A stretch of 64,000 bases of DNA from the NCBI GenBank assembly GCA_033558025.1, contig JAUCEF010000010.1, positions 149,001 through 213,000 on the forward strand, given 5' to 3'. A program made the translations under genes and the position numbers. Source of the DNA: Phytophthora sp. 'mugwort'. Taxonomy: Eukaryota > Oomycota > Peronosporomycetes > Peronosporales > Peronosporaceae. The notes below the pieces were generated by a model. It worked only from the letters and a program-made list of their open reading frames with translations. It was not told where the DNA came from and did no database searches. The number at the start of each line of letters is the position of its first letter. The stretch's first letter is position 1. Shown piece by piece: positions 21,493-32,341 of the stretch.

Positions 21493-22036
21493 ATGACAAG
21501 TATGCGCCAGAGGACTATCACCAGCAAGCCAAAGGCCAGCCCGAAGACGGCTAAGAAGGGGACTCAATCCGCTGACCTTACTTGCGACGTTAGGCCTGAA
21601 AGTGGACAGTCGCCACGCCACTATAGGTCGGGTTGAGACAGTCGTGTGCCATTCTGCGTGTCATTAGGCAAAGAGGCAGTGCCCGCCAGCAGTGACAGGA
21701 TCAAGAAGCTGCGCAAGAGGACGACCAACCCTAAGTTCTTCACTTCATTTCGTACTGACTACTACGGACAACATCTCATTGGCCAGCACCCCATAAAATA
21801 TGTCCAGTACACTGCACTCACAATAGCAATGGAGAAGGGAGCTTTCTTCGATGAGCCCGACGTACCGTTTGTTGTCCTGCTCAAGGAAGCTTTCGACTCT
21901 TCCGGACCCAGAAGGCGATCATCAGCACCATCGTTGGCAAACTCCTCTTCCAGCCGGACGATGTGGATGGACAGCCGCACCTACGTGCTATGTCCATCTT
22001 CATCCCAGCCAGCCGACGGCTTCGAGGTGGTCGAGA
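21493..22036 (+). pseudogene. hAT transposase relic, copy 2, N-terminal part
   Basis: The segment starts with a basic region (SKPKASPKTAKKG) and then has a degenerate BED-like finger, with RKRTTNPKFFTSFRTDYYGQH..QHPIKY aligning to KRKRTQNPKFYKLPFRPQNYTEH..AHGVKC of copy 1. After a frameshift it reads AIISTIVGKLLFQPDDVDGQPHLRAMSIFIP. It breaks off beside a 10-base C run (22037-22046), where LTR-retrotransposon sequence begins. The rest of the transposase resumes at about 24440. Confidence 0.68.
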
Positions 22037-22059
22037 CCCCCCCCCCACTCACCCTTTTC

Positions 22060-24430
22060 CGGTTATATGTTCGGTTCAGAGCCGTAGCGTTATAACACAC
22101 ATTTGCTGGCAGAGGGGCAATCGGTTCCAGGAGGTCGTGCTTGAGAGGGACTTCTGGGGGTTGTCGTAGAAATGGGAATGATTGAAAGCTAGTAGCGTTT
22201 TTGGTCATTTCCTGCCGCCGTGTTTCTAGAACAGCTTCATACTAGTTCTTATCCATCGATGCGCGGTGGATCGTCTCTGAAGGTCGTCTCTACGGGCCGT
22301 CTCTAAGATTCGCATCATACTTCCCCATGAAGCAGTGTCCTTAGTACGGGAATATGCGGCGAATGCTGACTTATTGTTGCGTGTTACCTTTGTCCACCGT
22401 GACGGCGCGGTGTTGTACATGGTGCTGATTGGGAATGGACCATATGCCACGCGTTTGGTCTTGCCGCGGAATTGCTTGGGTACTCGGACCATCGCTTGGT
22501 CTCCGGGCTAATATAAATGTTGTAGGCGCTTGGCGTTTTCGCGGCCGTGGTCCACAAGGATGGCGTTGAAGCGGCGCTTATACAGGTAGCTCCAGTTTGG
22601 ATCATGGAGGCATGTGCGAGATCATATCTTGACCGAACACAAGCTGGCCTGGGGGGGGGGGGGTTGCTGTGGTAGCTGGCGCGAACCGCAAAGCTGCGTA
22701 TTGAATTACCTTGGGCCAATCTGCATCTTCATGACAGCGAAATACGTTCGTGATTTCCAAGTACATGCGCTCGCAGATCGCGTTGGCCGGTTCCGAGGTG
22801 ATTGATTTGTTTATATTTCATAGCTGCGTAGCAGTTCTTGAAATTCCGTTGCCCGTGAACCCGGGTCCTAGATCATGCATCACCTGCATCGGTCGCGGAT
22901 AGCGACATGGCCAGCGCGGTCGAAGCTCTCCGCTGTCCTGAGGGAGTCTTTGTCTGGCTGGGAGCCCACTTCGAGCCACCGGGTGGCTTGGTCGATGATC
23001 GTCATTCCATATCAGCCGCCTTGGTAAGGTCCGATGAGTCAACGTGCACAAGGGTTGACCACCATTAGTGTGTGATGGGAGCAGTCCGTGATGTTGTTTT
23101 CCTCCAGGAGTCTTGCCCTCTTGCACGTGGCTCACTTCTTCACAAACTTCGCGATCGAGCTCTCCATGTTCGGCCAGTAACGGTGTGACGCATGGTTTTG
23201 AACTGGCATTCAGTGGCGGGGTGCCCAGGGTTCTAGTAGTACCATACGATTAGTTTATCGGGTAGGCTATTCGGAGCAATGACCCTCTTTTGGCCAGCGA
23301 CCATTGTGCATCCCAACAGCGACATGAGGTGATAATCCGGGTTGCTGTCGCCGGCTAGACATGCGGCCTTGACATTTGGGATCATCTTGTCCGCCTCTTG
23401 ATGCTCGCGGATAATTGGGCCGTACATGACACATACCCGTATGGGTATCGAGGGGTAGATGTCTTCGTGCAATAGTGGGCTGCTGGTTGTGAAGCGCATG
23501 CGTGAGGAGGCGTCTGCGTCGATGTTCTTCTTGCCCTTAATGTACTTTGTGGTCGAGCGATATTCCGAAAGTTCCAGCGCTTGGCGCGGAGGCTGTTCTC
23601 GGTCGGGTAGATCAGGTTCTTGTGGTCGGTATGCACTACCCCTGGGAACCCGAGTAGCATCGTCCGGTACTCGCGCAGTTATTTGAAGTTCGGTAGGAGC
23701 TCCAACTCCATCGTCGTGTAGTTGACTTGGTGCGTAGTCAGGCTAGATTTTTAACGTCTTTCATGATGGCCCGCCGAGTTGCGTGCCCATGGCGTCGGCG
23801 TAGACGTCGAACGGCTTCTGGAAGTCAAGAAACGAGAGCAGGACTGCCTCTGCAAAGCCTCGTTGGATGGATATGATATGAAGGCCTCGGTACCATTGGG
23901 TAGCCGCGTGAACGGGACCTTCGAGCTCGTGAACCTGTGCAACGGCTTGCAAAGTGTCGTCTTGTTCAGCACCATCTCTCGATAGTAGTTGATCATGCCT
24001 AGGAAGCGGCGGAGCTTCTTACGGTCACGGGGAACTGCAATCCCCTGTGTCGAATGAATCTTCCTGGCCTGGGGCTTTATACCTTCTGCTGAGATCGTGT
24101 AGCCCAGGTAGTCAACTTCCTTGGACAGGATGTGGCACTTCTTGCCGTTGAGCGAAACTCCGTAGTGGACCAGGCGCTCGAACACGATGCGCAGGTGCTC
24201 CACACGTTCTTCTTCGTTCGTTGAGAACGGGGCCGTACAGGTACACGACGACGAATTCCAGGTCCCGGATATATTCTCCAGCAGGCCTTGTTCTCATGGA
24301 GATGCCATGGATAGGCGCTTATTCTGGAACTTTTCAAATGGTAGTCAAAACGCCGTGGACGGGCAGCTGTGCCTTTCGAGTCTCCGTGCATACACTTCGT
24401 TTGGTCGAGTCGCATCAGCAAAAAAAAAGG
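22060..24430 (-). mobile_element. LTR retrotransposon pol fragment (Ty3/Gypsy-like)
   Basis: Minus-strand order is reverse transcriptase, RNase H, integrase. The RT palm and thumb read EERVEHLRIVFERLVHYGVS, then LNGKKCHILSKEVDYLGYTI and RRFLGMINYYREM (24203-23960). The catalytic YIDD-like site lies just before, in a damaged segment. RNase H is marked by HTDHKNLIYPTENSLRAKRW (about 23640-23570). Integrase fragments follow at 23135-22818, with a FGQDMISHMPP-like C-terminal segment (about 22640). A final segment, RVPKQFRGKTKRVAYGPFPI (about 22490-22420), resembles the post-integrase module. Many frameshifts are present. It splits hAT copy 2. Confidence 0.75.
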
Positions 24431-24439
24431 GGGGGGGAA

Positions 24440-25260
24440 TTTGTGGCTTTCGCCGCTAATTCGCAATGAGCCGTTACGGCACGTTGTGTCCGCACGGCGT
24501 GTGCTGCTTCCCCCGACCTCCTCTCTCGCGTTTTGGCAAAGCTGTAGCCTTTCCAAATTGCGTTGGAATGGGCCATCCACCAAGGCAATTCGTACGTGGA
24601 TGTCCGCTGTCGGTTCTTCATGAAGGGTGAACTACACAATGTCCATCTACTCGCCATCCCGCTCCACAAGCGCCACGTCAGCGAGCATGTTTGCGGTCGT
24701 GTGTCAGTTTCTCGATGCACTGGTTGTGCATTGGCGTCAGAGGCTTCTCGGCGACGCAACGGACGGCGCTGCGACAATGGTCGGCAACATTGGCGGTCTT
24801 GTTACCTTGCTCGAAGGAGAGACTAGTGGACCAATTACCCGGGTCTAGTGCGGTACCCATCACTTTTATTTGAAGACGCAGTCGATTTTCCAACACGCAC
24901 TCAATGATACGTACCTATCAAAGGTCACGGTCCTAATGGGTTATCTTCGTCCAAAAGGCAAATTCTGATATCTCAGATGCGCTCGGTCTGCCCAACACGT
25001 CGTACAACATGGCTCTCCATGTTTCAAGTCGCCTATTGGCTGTGCAGACTGCCCCCCCCCCCATTGCCCATTTTCCTCGTCGATGGTATGACTACCTCTT
25101 TGCCGAATCGAAACACGCCTTCTTTGCTTGGGACCTGCTCGTCCCAACATCGCCATGTCCCCAGTTGGTGGTCCTCTGCTCGAACATACCTAATGACCGC
25201 CATGGCCGGTGGCATGATTGCCACCTATCGTGCTGCACGATTACTATCTGTCGCCGCTGA
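24440..25260 (+). pseudogene. hAT transposase relic, copy 2, middle part
   Basis: The resumed transposase reads VRTACAASPDLLSRVLAK, then SYVDVRCRFFMKGELHNVHL and LLAIPLHKRHVSEHMF. The conserved block FLDALVVHWRQRLLGDATDGAATMVGN..VTLLEGETSGPITRVWC (about 24705-24850) corresponds to 13575-13720 of copy 1. LISQMRSVCPTRRTTWLSMF and WYDYLFAESKHAFFAWDLL (about 24965-25140) follow. An 11-base C run at 25052-25062 shifts the frame. The HATC end is not visible; LTR-retrotransposon gag sequence begins at about 25.3 kb. Confidence 0.65.
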
Positions 25261-25269
25261 CTCGTCGAT

Positions 25270-27780
25270 CACGCTTCTCTGCATCTTGTGGAGCACCCCG
25301 CTCCGGTCCGCCGTCGTCCGCACCATACAGATGGACGCCGCCTTGCCGTCAATCGTTTGCCGACCTTAATATTGTTCGCTGCACTGTCGTAACACTCATC
25401 CACTTTGCTGCCGTTATGACATATTGGCGCACATAGCATTCTTGCTCGCACTGGAAACACATGTTGTTGCCGGAACGCAAGGCGGCATTGGCTGACGTGT
25501 TGCGGTCTTGCGAACGGGTTATCCGCTTTGCCGCTTCCTCGATTGCCGCTTTGAATTTTGGCGGGTGCTGCTTCGGCGTCGCTGAGAACTCGTACTTCCC
25601 GCTTAGTCATCAATTCTCGTTTTGGTTCCGTACTGCCGTAGTGCCGCATGGTATTTGACAGCCCGGCACCGCCCTTCGTTGCTTCAGCCAAAACTACCCG
25701 TCCAAAGTCGACCAGGAGGGACATCCCACGTCTTGAGTAGTTATTCCAGACCCCCTGTGGGTCAGGGAAGAGCCCCCCCCCCCGAGCTCGTTCTCCCTAC
25801 CAACTGCATCGCTCGTAGCCACCGCTGTTAACTCCGTCGGAAGCCGCCGATACCAGGAATCACCATCATCTGGCACATCGTTCTTGCCATCGAGATGAGA
25901 AACGGGGCTAGGCGCTCTGGCCCACGATGGTTAATTTTCAGCATCCTCTCTGCCGCATTATCCAACGAATCGTCAATCAAATCTCTGTAGCCTTCTTCAC
26001 CGCCTTTTCGAGTGTTCGAGGTTTTACATCTTGCTTCGACAAATTTATCGTCGTCTTGTCTAGGCATATGTATGTAGAACTGCGTTAACAACACACGCTC
26101 GTCACGGATCATGTTTTTGCCCACAACATCTCGAAAGCCAGCTCCAAAGTCGGCGTAGGCTTCTTCCGGAATCATCCGCCGCATGCTCACTTCAGACGCT
26201 GATTTGTCAGGTTTTCTCCGTATCGGCGTAGCTGCGGCTTCTTCAGGTTTGTACACGTTCGCTGCTCTGATTTTAGTCTACGGTTCATGTTCACCCACCA
26301 CTTGCCAGCGTTTTCTTGCAACTTGTTTCCCAGGATGAAGTATAGATAATGGTTCGACCACTTAACACGTCCTGTCTTTCAGCACCTTTCAAAGCCAAAT
26401 CTACTCTATCGACCCATGTTGACACCGCAAACGTTCGGAGATGGAGTGAACTTAGGAAGTCCAGATCCTCCACACTACTGCGGCGGTGTCCCCACGTCGT
26501 CCATGTCGTTCGTGCCGTTCATGGCGACCATTGTTTCCTCGTTGTTTACGCCGAACCCGCCTTTCATGTCATTCACTATACCCACCGTCGTCGTCACTAG
26601 TGCTGTTAGAGCTGTTGCTGTCAACACTGCTACTTTCGTACCTACTGCCGCGACTGTGCCATCCGTCGCCACTGAACGCTGCTAGAAGACTCGTCCGAAC
26701 TACTACTATCGTCAGGCAGAGGTAGTCTTGCGCGTACTGTCCCACGCGAATGCCTGGGGTATTGCTGATGAGGTTCCTGCCGGCCACGTCGAGTACCTTT
26801 GTGTACTGGTGAGGGTGCTTTTGCGGGTGCAATTGGGACCCGGTGTGCTAGTGGTGGTGTCGATGCGGAAGCTACTGCCCGTAATCTTGCCACTGGTGCT
26901 ATGAGCCGCTGTAGCGTGGCATCCACCGACTCTATCTCTGTAAGGGAGCCCATAAGAACCACACTTTTATGGTACTCATTCTCGCTATTGCTCGTTGCCT
27001 TATCGACCTGGAATTGAGGCTGGAGGAAAACTCATTAGCACTGAATCCCTGGGTTCCTGCTGGTTTGGGGTCACGAGGTGTGCTGACTCGCTGTTGTCGA
27101 AGACTCCTTATTGGCATAGCTTTCGCTAGTATTTGTCGTGCCCACCCTGCAGTTTCACTGCTTGTGTCCTAGGCTGCTCGCCACTTCGTGCTGTTCGCGA
27201 TATTGCAAATCATCGATCTGCGCCATCATCTTATTGCTGATGACTCGATGAATTCTCCTTCTGTCTAGGATGGTCTCCTGTCGATAAAGCTCCTTGACGT
27301 CGACCTTCGCCAGCATATCAGTCTCTTGCGGATCCTTCTGTAAGCGACTCTTTTTTTGCCAGCGCGGGTTGCAGCCATGCGGCCTCAACCGTTATAGAGC
27401 TCGTATTCGTGTCTTTCCAAAGCGGCCCCTGTATAACCACCATCATTTCGGTTGCTCGCCGGTGGATAGTATTGCCTATAGTGCTGCAGCCGGTGTTTCC
27501 TCTCGTCGTTCCTCCTCAATCAAATCAACGCGGTGTAGCCCACCAAAGTAGCCGGAACGTCCCCACCGTAGCGCTCCTAATATTACCATCAACAACCTAA
27601 ACTGCTCGGATAGGCAGCTACTTCTCGATAGTTTCTCTATCACTGAAAGAAGCTTCCCCGAACGCTCCACATTTGTGGAGGTGTCGTCCGTCTCAGCTAG
27701 ACCACGCCGTGCCCTCCAGAGCCACACTGCACACCGTCTCTAGACCCCGCACGACGCGCTACAACCCACGAACCATTTTC
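25270..27780 (-). mobile_element. LTR retrotransposon gag block
   Basis: Minus-strand gag pieces, broken by frameshifts. A Ser/Asp-rich N-terminal region (DSSSSDESSSS, about 26720-26680) is followed by LHLRTFAVSTWVDRVDLALK (about 26450-26390) and YTSSWETSCKKTLASGG (about 26340-26290). The capsid-like part is RRKPDKSASEVSMRRMIPEE followed by DERVLLTQFYIHM and DSLDNAAERMLKI (26230-25920). A CFQCEQEC knuckle-like stretch lies near 25450. This arrangement is characteristic of oomycete Gypsy gag. At the 5' end CCCACGAACCA (27765-27775) reads on the minus strand as a TGG-starting primer-binding site five bases from a possible LTR end (TG at 27781). A second LTR was not found. Confidence 0.65.
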
Positions 27781-28080
27781 TGTTAATGCCATATTCTCCA
27801 ATTAGCACCGCCTAGAACCCAGCTCGCCGTCTACTCCGCCGTCCAATCGTCACCGTACGGTGCCGCGCTCGACACCGGCTGGCCCTTCTTCTTGTCGTTG
27901 GTGTGGCGGCTCTACAGTCCGTTGCCAAACTCAGCGAGTACGACTCGCACTTCTTTTTGATTGCTTTCGAGTCTTAACTCGAAATAATTTTGCACTTAAG
28001 TCCCATTCGGCCAATCTAACATACCTACGTTGGCTGCTCGCCTCCTTCGACGCTCGCTCTTAAAAAAAAAACCACTCACT

Positions 28081-28474
28081 GTGGGCGATCTCTCGGGCTT
28101 GCTCCGCGCTGCGAAGCTTCAGCTAAAAATACTGTTTATGCGGCTTGGAGGTCTCCGCAAAGGTCTTCCATGACGATCGTACCGAGGATAAACACACATT
28201 GTACGCTTCACTCTAATCTCTCGATGTCCCCGGATGTCACAGCGCCTCGAGATGCTGTGGACTTTCACCAACGTTGGCAGCCATGTGGTCTGCTTGGACC
28301 GCGCTCCTGTTAGACGGATAACAAAATCAGCCCATATGTCGGCGGATGGATATACAGTCGAGCATCGCGATGTCCGTCCAGGCGATGGGCAGAATATTGA
28401 CCGCGAAGCCTTGAAACTTGTGCTTGTATACCATCTGTTCTGTGAAGCGGCCACCCGAGCTCAAACGTCACATA
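28081..28474. other. left flank of the pogo insertion
   Basis: A plus-strand frame (28234-28512) runs up to and into the transposon end. Its continuation beyond the right end (from 30136, frame 30151-30552) could be the interrupted host sequence. Neither matches a family I know. Confidence 0.25.
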
Positions 28475-30133
28475 CCGGAAATGTCGTAATGATAGAGCCC
28501 TCACAAAGATAGAGCCCCCTCAAAACCTTCTATATGAAGGTTAGCCAATCACGAGCTGGAGCTTCAGAGCAAAAAAGGGCATTAAGACGTGAGGGACGGT
28601 GGACAACTAGTTATTAAAACGGTGGGCTCTAAACTGTCACCTCCTGCAGTGTCGCCTGCGGCGTCTCCACGATTGCGCATGGACTGCTTGCTCAGAAATT
28701 GGCAGGTCCGTACGGCACGAATGGCCCTGCCTTCCGGAACGAGTTCTGAATAGTCGATGGGGATATGCAGCGCGGAGCCTCCATATCGTGTTCGTAGATA
28801 TCGCGTCGCCGTGAAGCCGCTGTCACCCTCCTTGGACGGCCAGACGATCGAGTTGTACGGAGTCGACTGATGTGTTGTTGCACTAATGATATGACACCTA
28901 TTTCCAGAGGTGCTTAACGCCTGTGCAGCCACCTGGAACATATACTACTGCCGTTCCGGTGCGTGCCAATGCATCAGCAATGGATTCCTTCTTGTGAACT
29001 TTCAGACTATCTAAAATTAGAACTGACGATACCACGACCATGTGCTTTCAGCATTTTTCTATCCACTCCATCATCACGCAGTCGTCAAACCAATCATTGC
29101 TTGCATTGACTTCGCGCTCCACGTCACCACCCGGAGCCCCATTGAACACAAAATGCGGGGGGGGGGGGGGCATTCTGCCATCTGCAGCAACAGTCCGAGC
29201 CATAGTGCATCGATACCCTTCGCCGTTTGTTGTAGATCGCGAGTTTGGGGTCCCAACGAAGTCAACCGTTATTTTGCTGCCCCTGCCCCAGTAGACCGGC
29301 GTTTGGTCCATGTTAGAGCGCCCACGAAACCGTGAGCCCCCTGTGATGGTTGAAGGTGCAGTGCACGACGACGGTCTCGATGACCTTGTTGACGAAAGGA
29401 AAGTGGAGGGCTTCCAAGTCGTCACGCGTCTTGCGCCCAGAATGGCAGATACGCCGAATAGTCGGGCTGTTTCGGCGCAGAAAACGCCGACACCATAACG
29501 TCTTTGCTTGTAACCTCTTCTCGTTCATCAACGCTGGCATAAGCTCCGTATCTACCTCAAATTTATGGAGTCTATGGTCACGTGTGATCGAGCCGCCGTT
29601 CATCCTTGACGTACATGAGCAGCGTCGTCGACAGAGGTGGTGTTGGGGACGCGGCCACTGCCGCTTAGTGTTAGCGTGGAGACGCGAGAGGGGAAAGGAT
29701 CAGTATAGGGGTCCAATCGAGGCTGACGTCTTGCTTCGCGACGCAACCAGGGGGGGAGGTTGCGCTCCCACTTCTGATGCGTGGGCCCGGGGACGCCAGT
29801 TGATCGGCAGAACTGCCTACGAGAGACGCTCTGGGGTTCCCTCTTGATACTGGAGGTGAGCACGTAGCTTGTACAGTATGGTATAGTGAATGGGATGCGT
29901 TGGCGTGGCATGGTTGGTGGTGCGCGCTTGGTGTCTGGTTCGTAAGTCCGCCCTCGTGCGCGGCCATCACTCATTTCATAGCAGCTTGTGATACATTTTT
30001 CTAAAAATTGTCAGTGGTTTGAAATTGTGGAGAGCCAATCAGAATCTACCAATTTACCGCAAAAAGTCGGAAAGATAGAGCACCCTACATTTCACCATAG
30101 AAAAAGGGGGCTCTATCATTACGACTTTTCCGG
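28475..30133 (-). mobile_element. pogo-like DNA transposon with terminal inverted repeats
   Basis: The ends are about 28-bp inverted repeats: CCGGAAATGTCGTAATGATA.. at 28475 and its near-perfect complement ending at 30133, with two or so mismatches. Each is flanked by TA (28473-28474 and 30134-30135), the expected TA target duplication of the Tc1/mariner/pogo superfamily. A second GATAGAGC motif follows inside each end. The total length is 1659 bp. The transposase it carries is on the minus strand. Confidence 0.88.
28582..29974 (-). pseudogene. pogo-like DDE transposase relic
   Basis: The N-terminal DNA-binding part includes CRRFLRRNSPTIRRICHSGRK (about 29505-29440). The core begins NMDQTPVYWGRGSKITVDFV (first Asp, about 29310-29255). 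LILDSLKVHKKESI carries the second Asp (about 29020). TGTAVVYVPGGCTG follows, as in DDE_1 transposases. A 14-base G run (29157-29170) sits inside the coding part, in PPPPP on the coding strand. Frameshifts near 29320 and 29010 disable it. Confidence 0.72.
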
Positions 30134-30135
30134 TA

Positions 30136-31065
30136 GGTCACTTAGAGGGCATGCGGCTGGTTGGTGAAAGTGTTACACGAGTCCATCCGCTTCGAGATCT
30201 TGACACGTCTCTCCAGTTGTCGATCCAGCACATAATCTACATTTTGGACAGCACGTACCATCTCGTACCGCGTCGACACTTTTGCGACATGTCAAAGTGC
30301 TTTAATACCGTCTGCGCCATGAAAGACCCGATAAGAATGGATTACGTCCCCGTCCTTGAGTCCGCCCAATCGCGGTGGCTTGTTCGACAAGAGCCAAGAG
30401 AGCACAGCGAGATGTTCGCTCTATCCTGGTTTGCAGCGTCGATTGCGACGGCGTCATACTCGTTTATAATGGGGTCCAGAATAGGTTGCACCACATGCCG
30501 CCAACGTCGCCGAAGGTTTCGCGGCTTGGGCGAAATTAGCGGCCTTATCTGAACATTGAGGTTCAGGTGAGTGACTACTTGGTTTGCGGTATTCGGGATA
30601 TTGCTGACTTTTAAAGACTGAAAGCGCTACCGGTTACCTATCACTCCGTGGATCCTGGCGAACTAACCGGCTGCTGTTTCTCGAACACTGAGTATTATTA
30701 TATAAATTATGTTAAGTAAATATTGCAATAGCGCAATAAGGCTAACTCCTATGTGCAGTAGGATTGCATAATGCATTTTTATAGTTACTCGTGCAAATCA
30801 GCAGCATATAATATGACATAATTAGAGTAGAAAATTACTCCGCAGCGCCGCTGTCCGTGCGATGCCGTGATGTCTCGTAAATAATGGTGCACATACACTC
30901 CCGGGTCGAGTTTTACAGACAGTTACCTTTTCATGATAACTTTTCACTTCCTGCGGGTTGCGCTTGTTGTTTAAATATGCGCCGTGATCACCGTGGTGTG
31001 ATAGAGTTATGAGGAGGGAGTAGCGAAATTCGCCCCTGCGAGTGGAGGTTCCCATACAAAAAATC
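30136..31065. other. right flank of the pogo insertion, no recognised gene
   Basis: The plus-strand frame 30151-30552 (133 codons) has no recognisable motif. The AT-rich part 30680-30840 is empty. Confidence 0.3.
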
Positions 31066-31219
31066 TAATGGTGGGGCCGGACATAATATTCAGCCAGTCT
31101 CATGCATACAAACATTAAGTAAAATGCTATCAAAATGGTATCGTGATCCAAACTCACTCTCTCAACTGGCAGTAGACTATCTGGCCGAGAACACGCTCCG
31201 CGGTATCAACTTGCCCTCT

Positions 31220-32280
31220 TACTGTCATTCCAAAACTAGATGAGCAGAAGATCATTGTCGACCGAAGAAGGGTCCAAGAGCTATACGAAGGAGGCTATAT
31301 CATCATATCTATCGCCCAGGAGACCAAGGCGGTCACTGATGACTACAGCTCTACGCGCCTGAGAGGAGACTTCGTGCGCGTTCAGGCTCAAACGACCCAC
31401 CGATTTTTTTTTTTGGCATCGCCTGGATGGATTACGCCAAGATTGACAACACCCTCCCCCTAGCCAAGCAAACAAGATGGATCGGCTCGAATTGGCCAAG
31501 CATATGATTGTTCAGCAGCCGGACATGTGACCATAAATTATCTCGACGCGAAAAATTCCACCTTATAGCCAGCGCGATTACTGGCGAGATATACGGCGAC
31601 CGACAAGGCAGGCTCTTTGGCGGCAGAATAGCGGTGGATCGGCCATGATTTGGCGAAGTTTCTCTGGAGCCGGAAAGTCGAAGCTCACGATGCTCCAAGA
31701 CAGCCCGGCGTCAGAGACGTACCGTGTATACGGTGTCGGAGTTCATGCTTTCATTCGCGCACCTTCATCATGATGTAGACTATATCTATCAGCAGGAAAA
31801 CGCCTCCATCCACCGCTCCAAGTTCACGACCGAGGTATTCGAGAACGAAGGCATCCGCTTTCTCGATTCGAGTGCACGTTTACCGGACCTGAACTCTATC
31901 GAGAACGTCTTGGCCATGGTGGCTCAGATCGATTACCACAATGATAAGCAGTACGACAGCTTGACCGACCCGACCAAGACAATTCTATCGGTGTGAGAGG
32001 CTCTTGATCTCGCCTTTGCAGAACGCATAAGCTGAATGCCGCGACGCTGTCTCAGAGTTATCTTGAAGCATGGCAGCACATCACACTTCCAGCGGATGCC
32101 AATACAATCGTTTTTATTTTGATATCATGCGCCTTAACGTTTCTATCGGCGTTGGAGGCTTTTGATCTCGCCAATTTGCAGAAGCTCATAGGCTGGATGC
32201 CGCGACGCTGTCTCAGAGTTATGTCGAAGCGTGGTAACAGATCGCACTACCAGCAGATACCAATACAATCTTTTTATTTT
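31220..32280 (+). pseudogene. Tc1/mariner transposase relic
   Basis: Fragments include GGSAMIWRSFSGAGKSKL (about 31630-31685), which matches the Tc1 GGGSVMVWG region. QQENASIHRSKFTTEVFENE follows (about 31791-31850), with Glu where the second catalytic Asp normally stands. LPDLNSIENVLAMVA holds the final acidic residue (about 31885-31930). The C-terminal MPRRCLRVI segment appears twice because of a tandem duplication. An 11-base T run at 31404-31414 breaks the frame. Confidence 0.72.
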
Positions 32281-32298
32281 GATATCGTTCGAATTAAC
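31983..32298. repeat. tandem duplication of about 158 bp
   Basis: Copy A (31983-32140) and copy B (32141-32298) both start TTCTATCGG and include TGCCGCGACGCTGTCTCAGA and AATACAATC, with small differences. Both encode the end of the Tc1 transposase, so the 3' end of the element was duplicated after or during insertion. Confidence 0.85.
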
Positions 32299-32341
32299 AG
32301 TTTTACATGCATAGTTGTATATTATGTCCGGCCCCACAATA

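Larger units (their letters stand above)
31068..32339 (+). mobile_element. Tc1/mariner-like transposon with inverted repeats
   Basis: GTGGGGCCGGACATAATAT (31071-31089) is repeated in reverse complement at 32319-32337. TA dinucleotides flank both ends (31066-31067 and 32340-32341). The transposase inside is on the plus strand. The element is about 1.27 kb and its 3' part contains a tandem duplication. Confidence 0.82.

Noticed and set aside
21246..27804. Shared 15-base string CATATTCTCCAATTA at 21246 and 27790, considered as paired LTR ends
   Set aside because: Similarity stops right after the 15 bases on one side and is weak on the other, so no LTR pair can be supported.
28234..28512. Plus-strand frame running into the pogo element
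   Set aside because: It crosses the transposon end and has no recognisable domain; kept only as possible interrupted host sequence.
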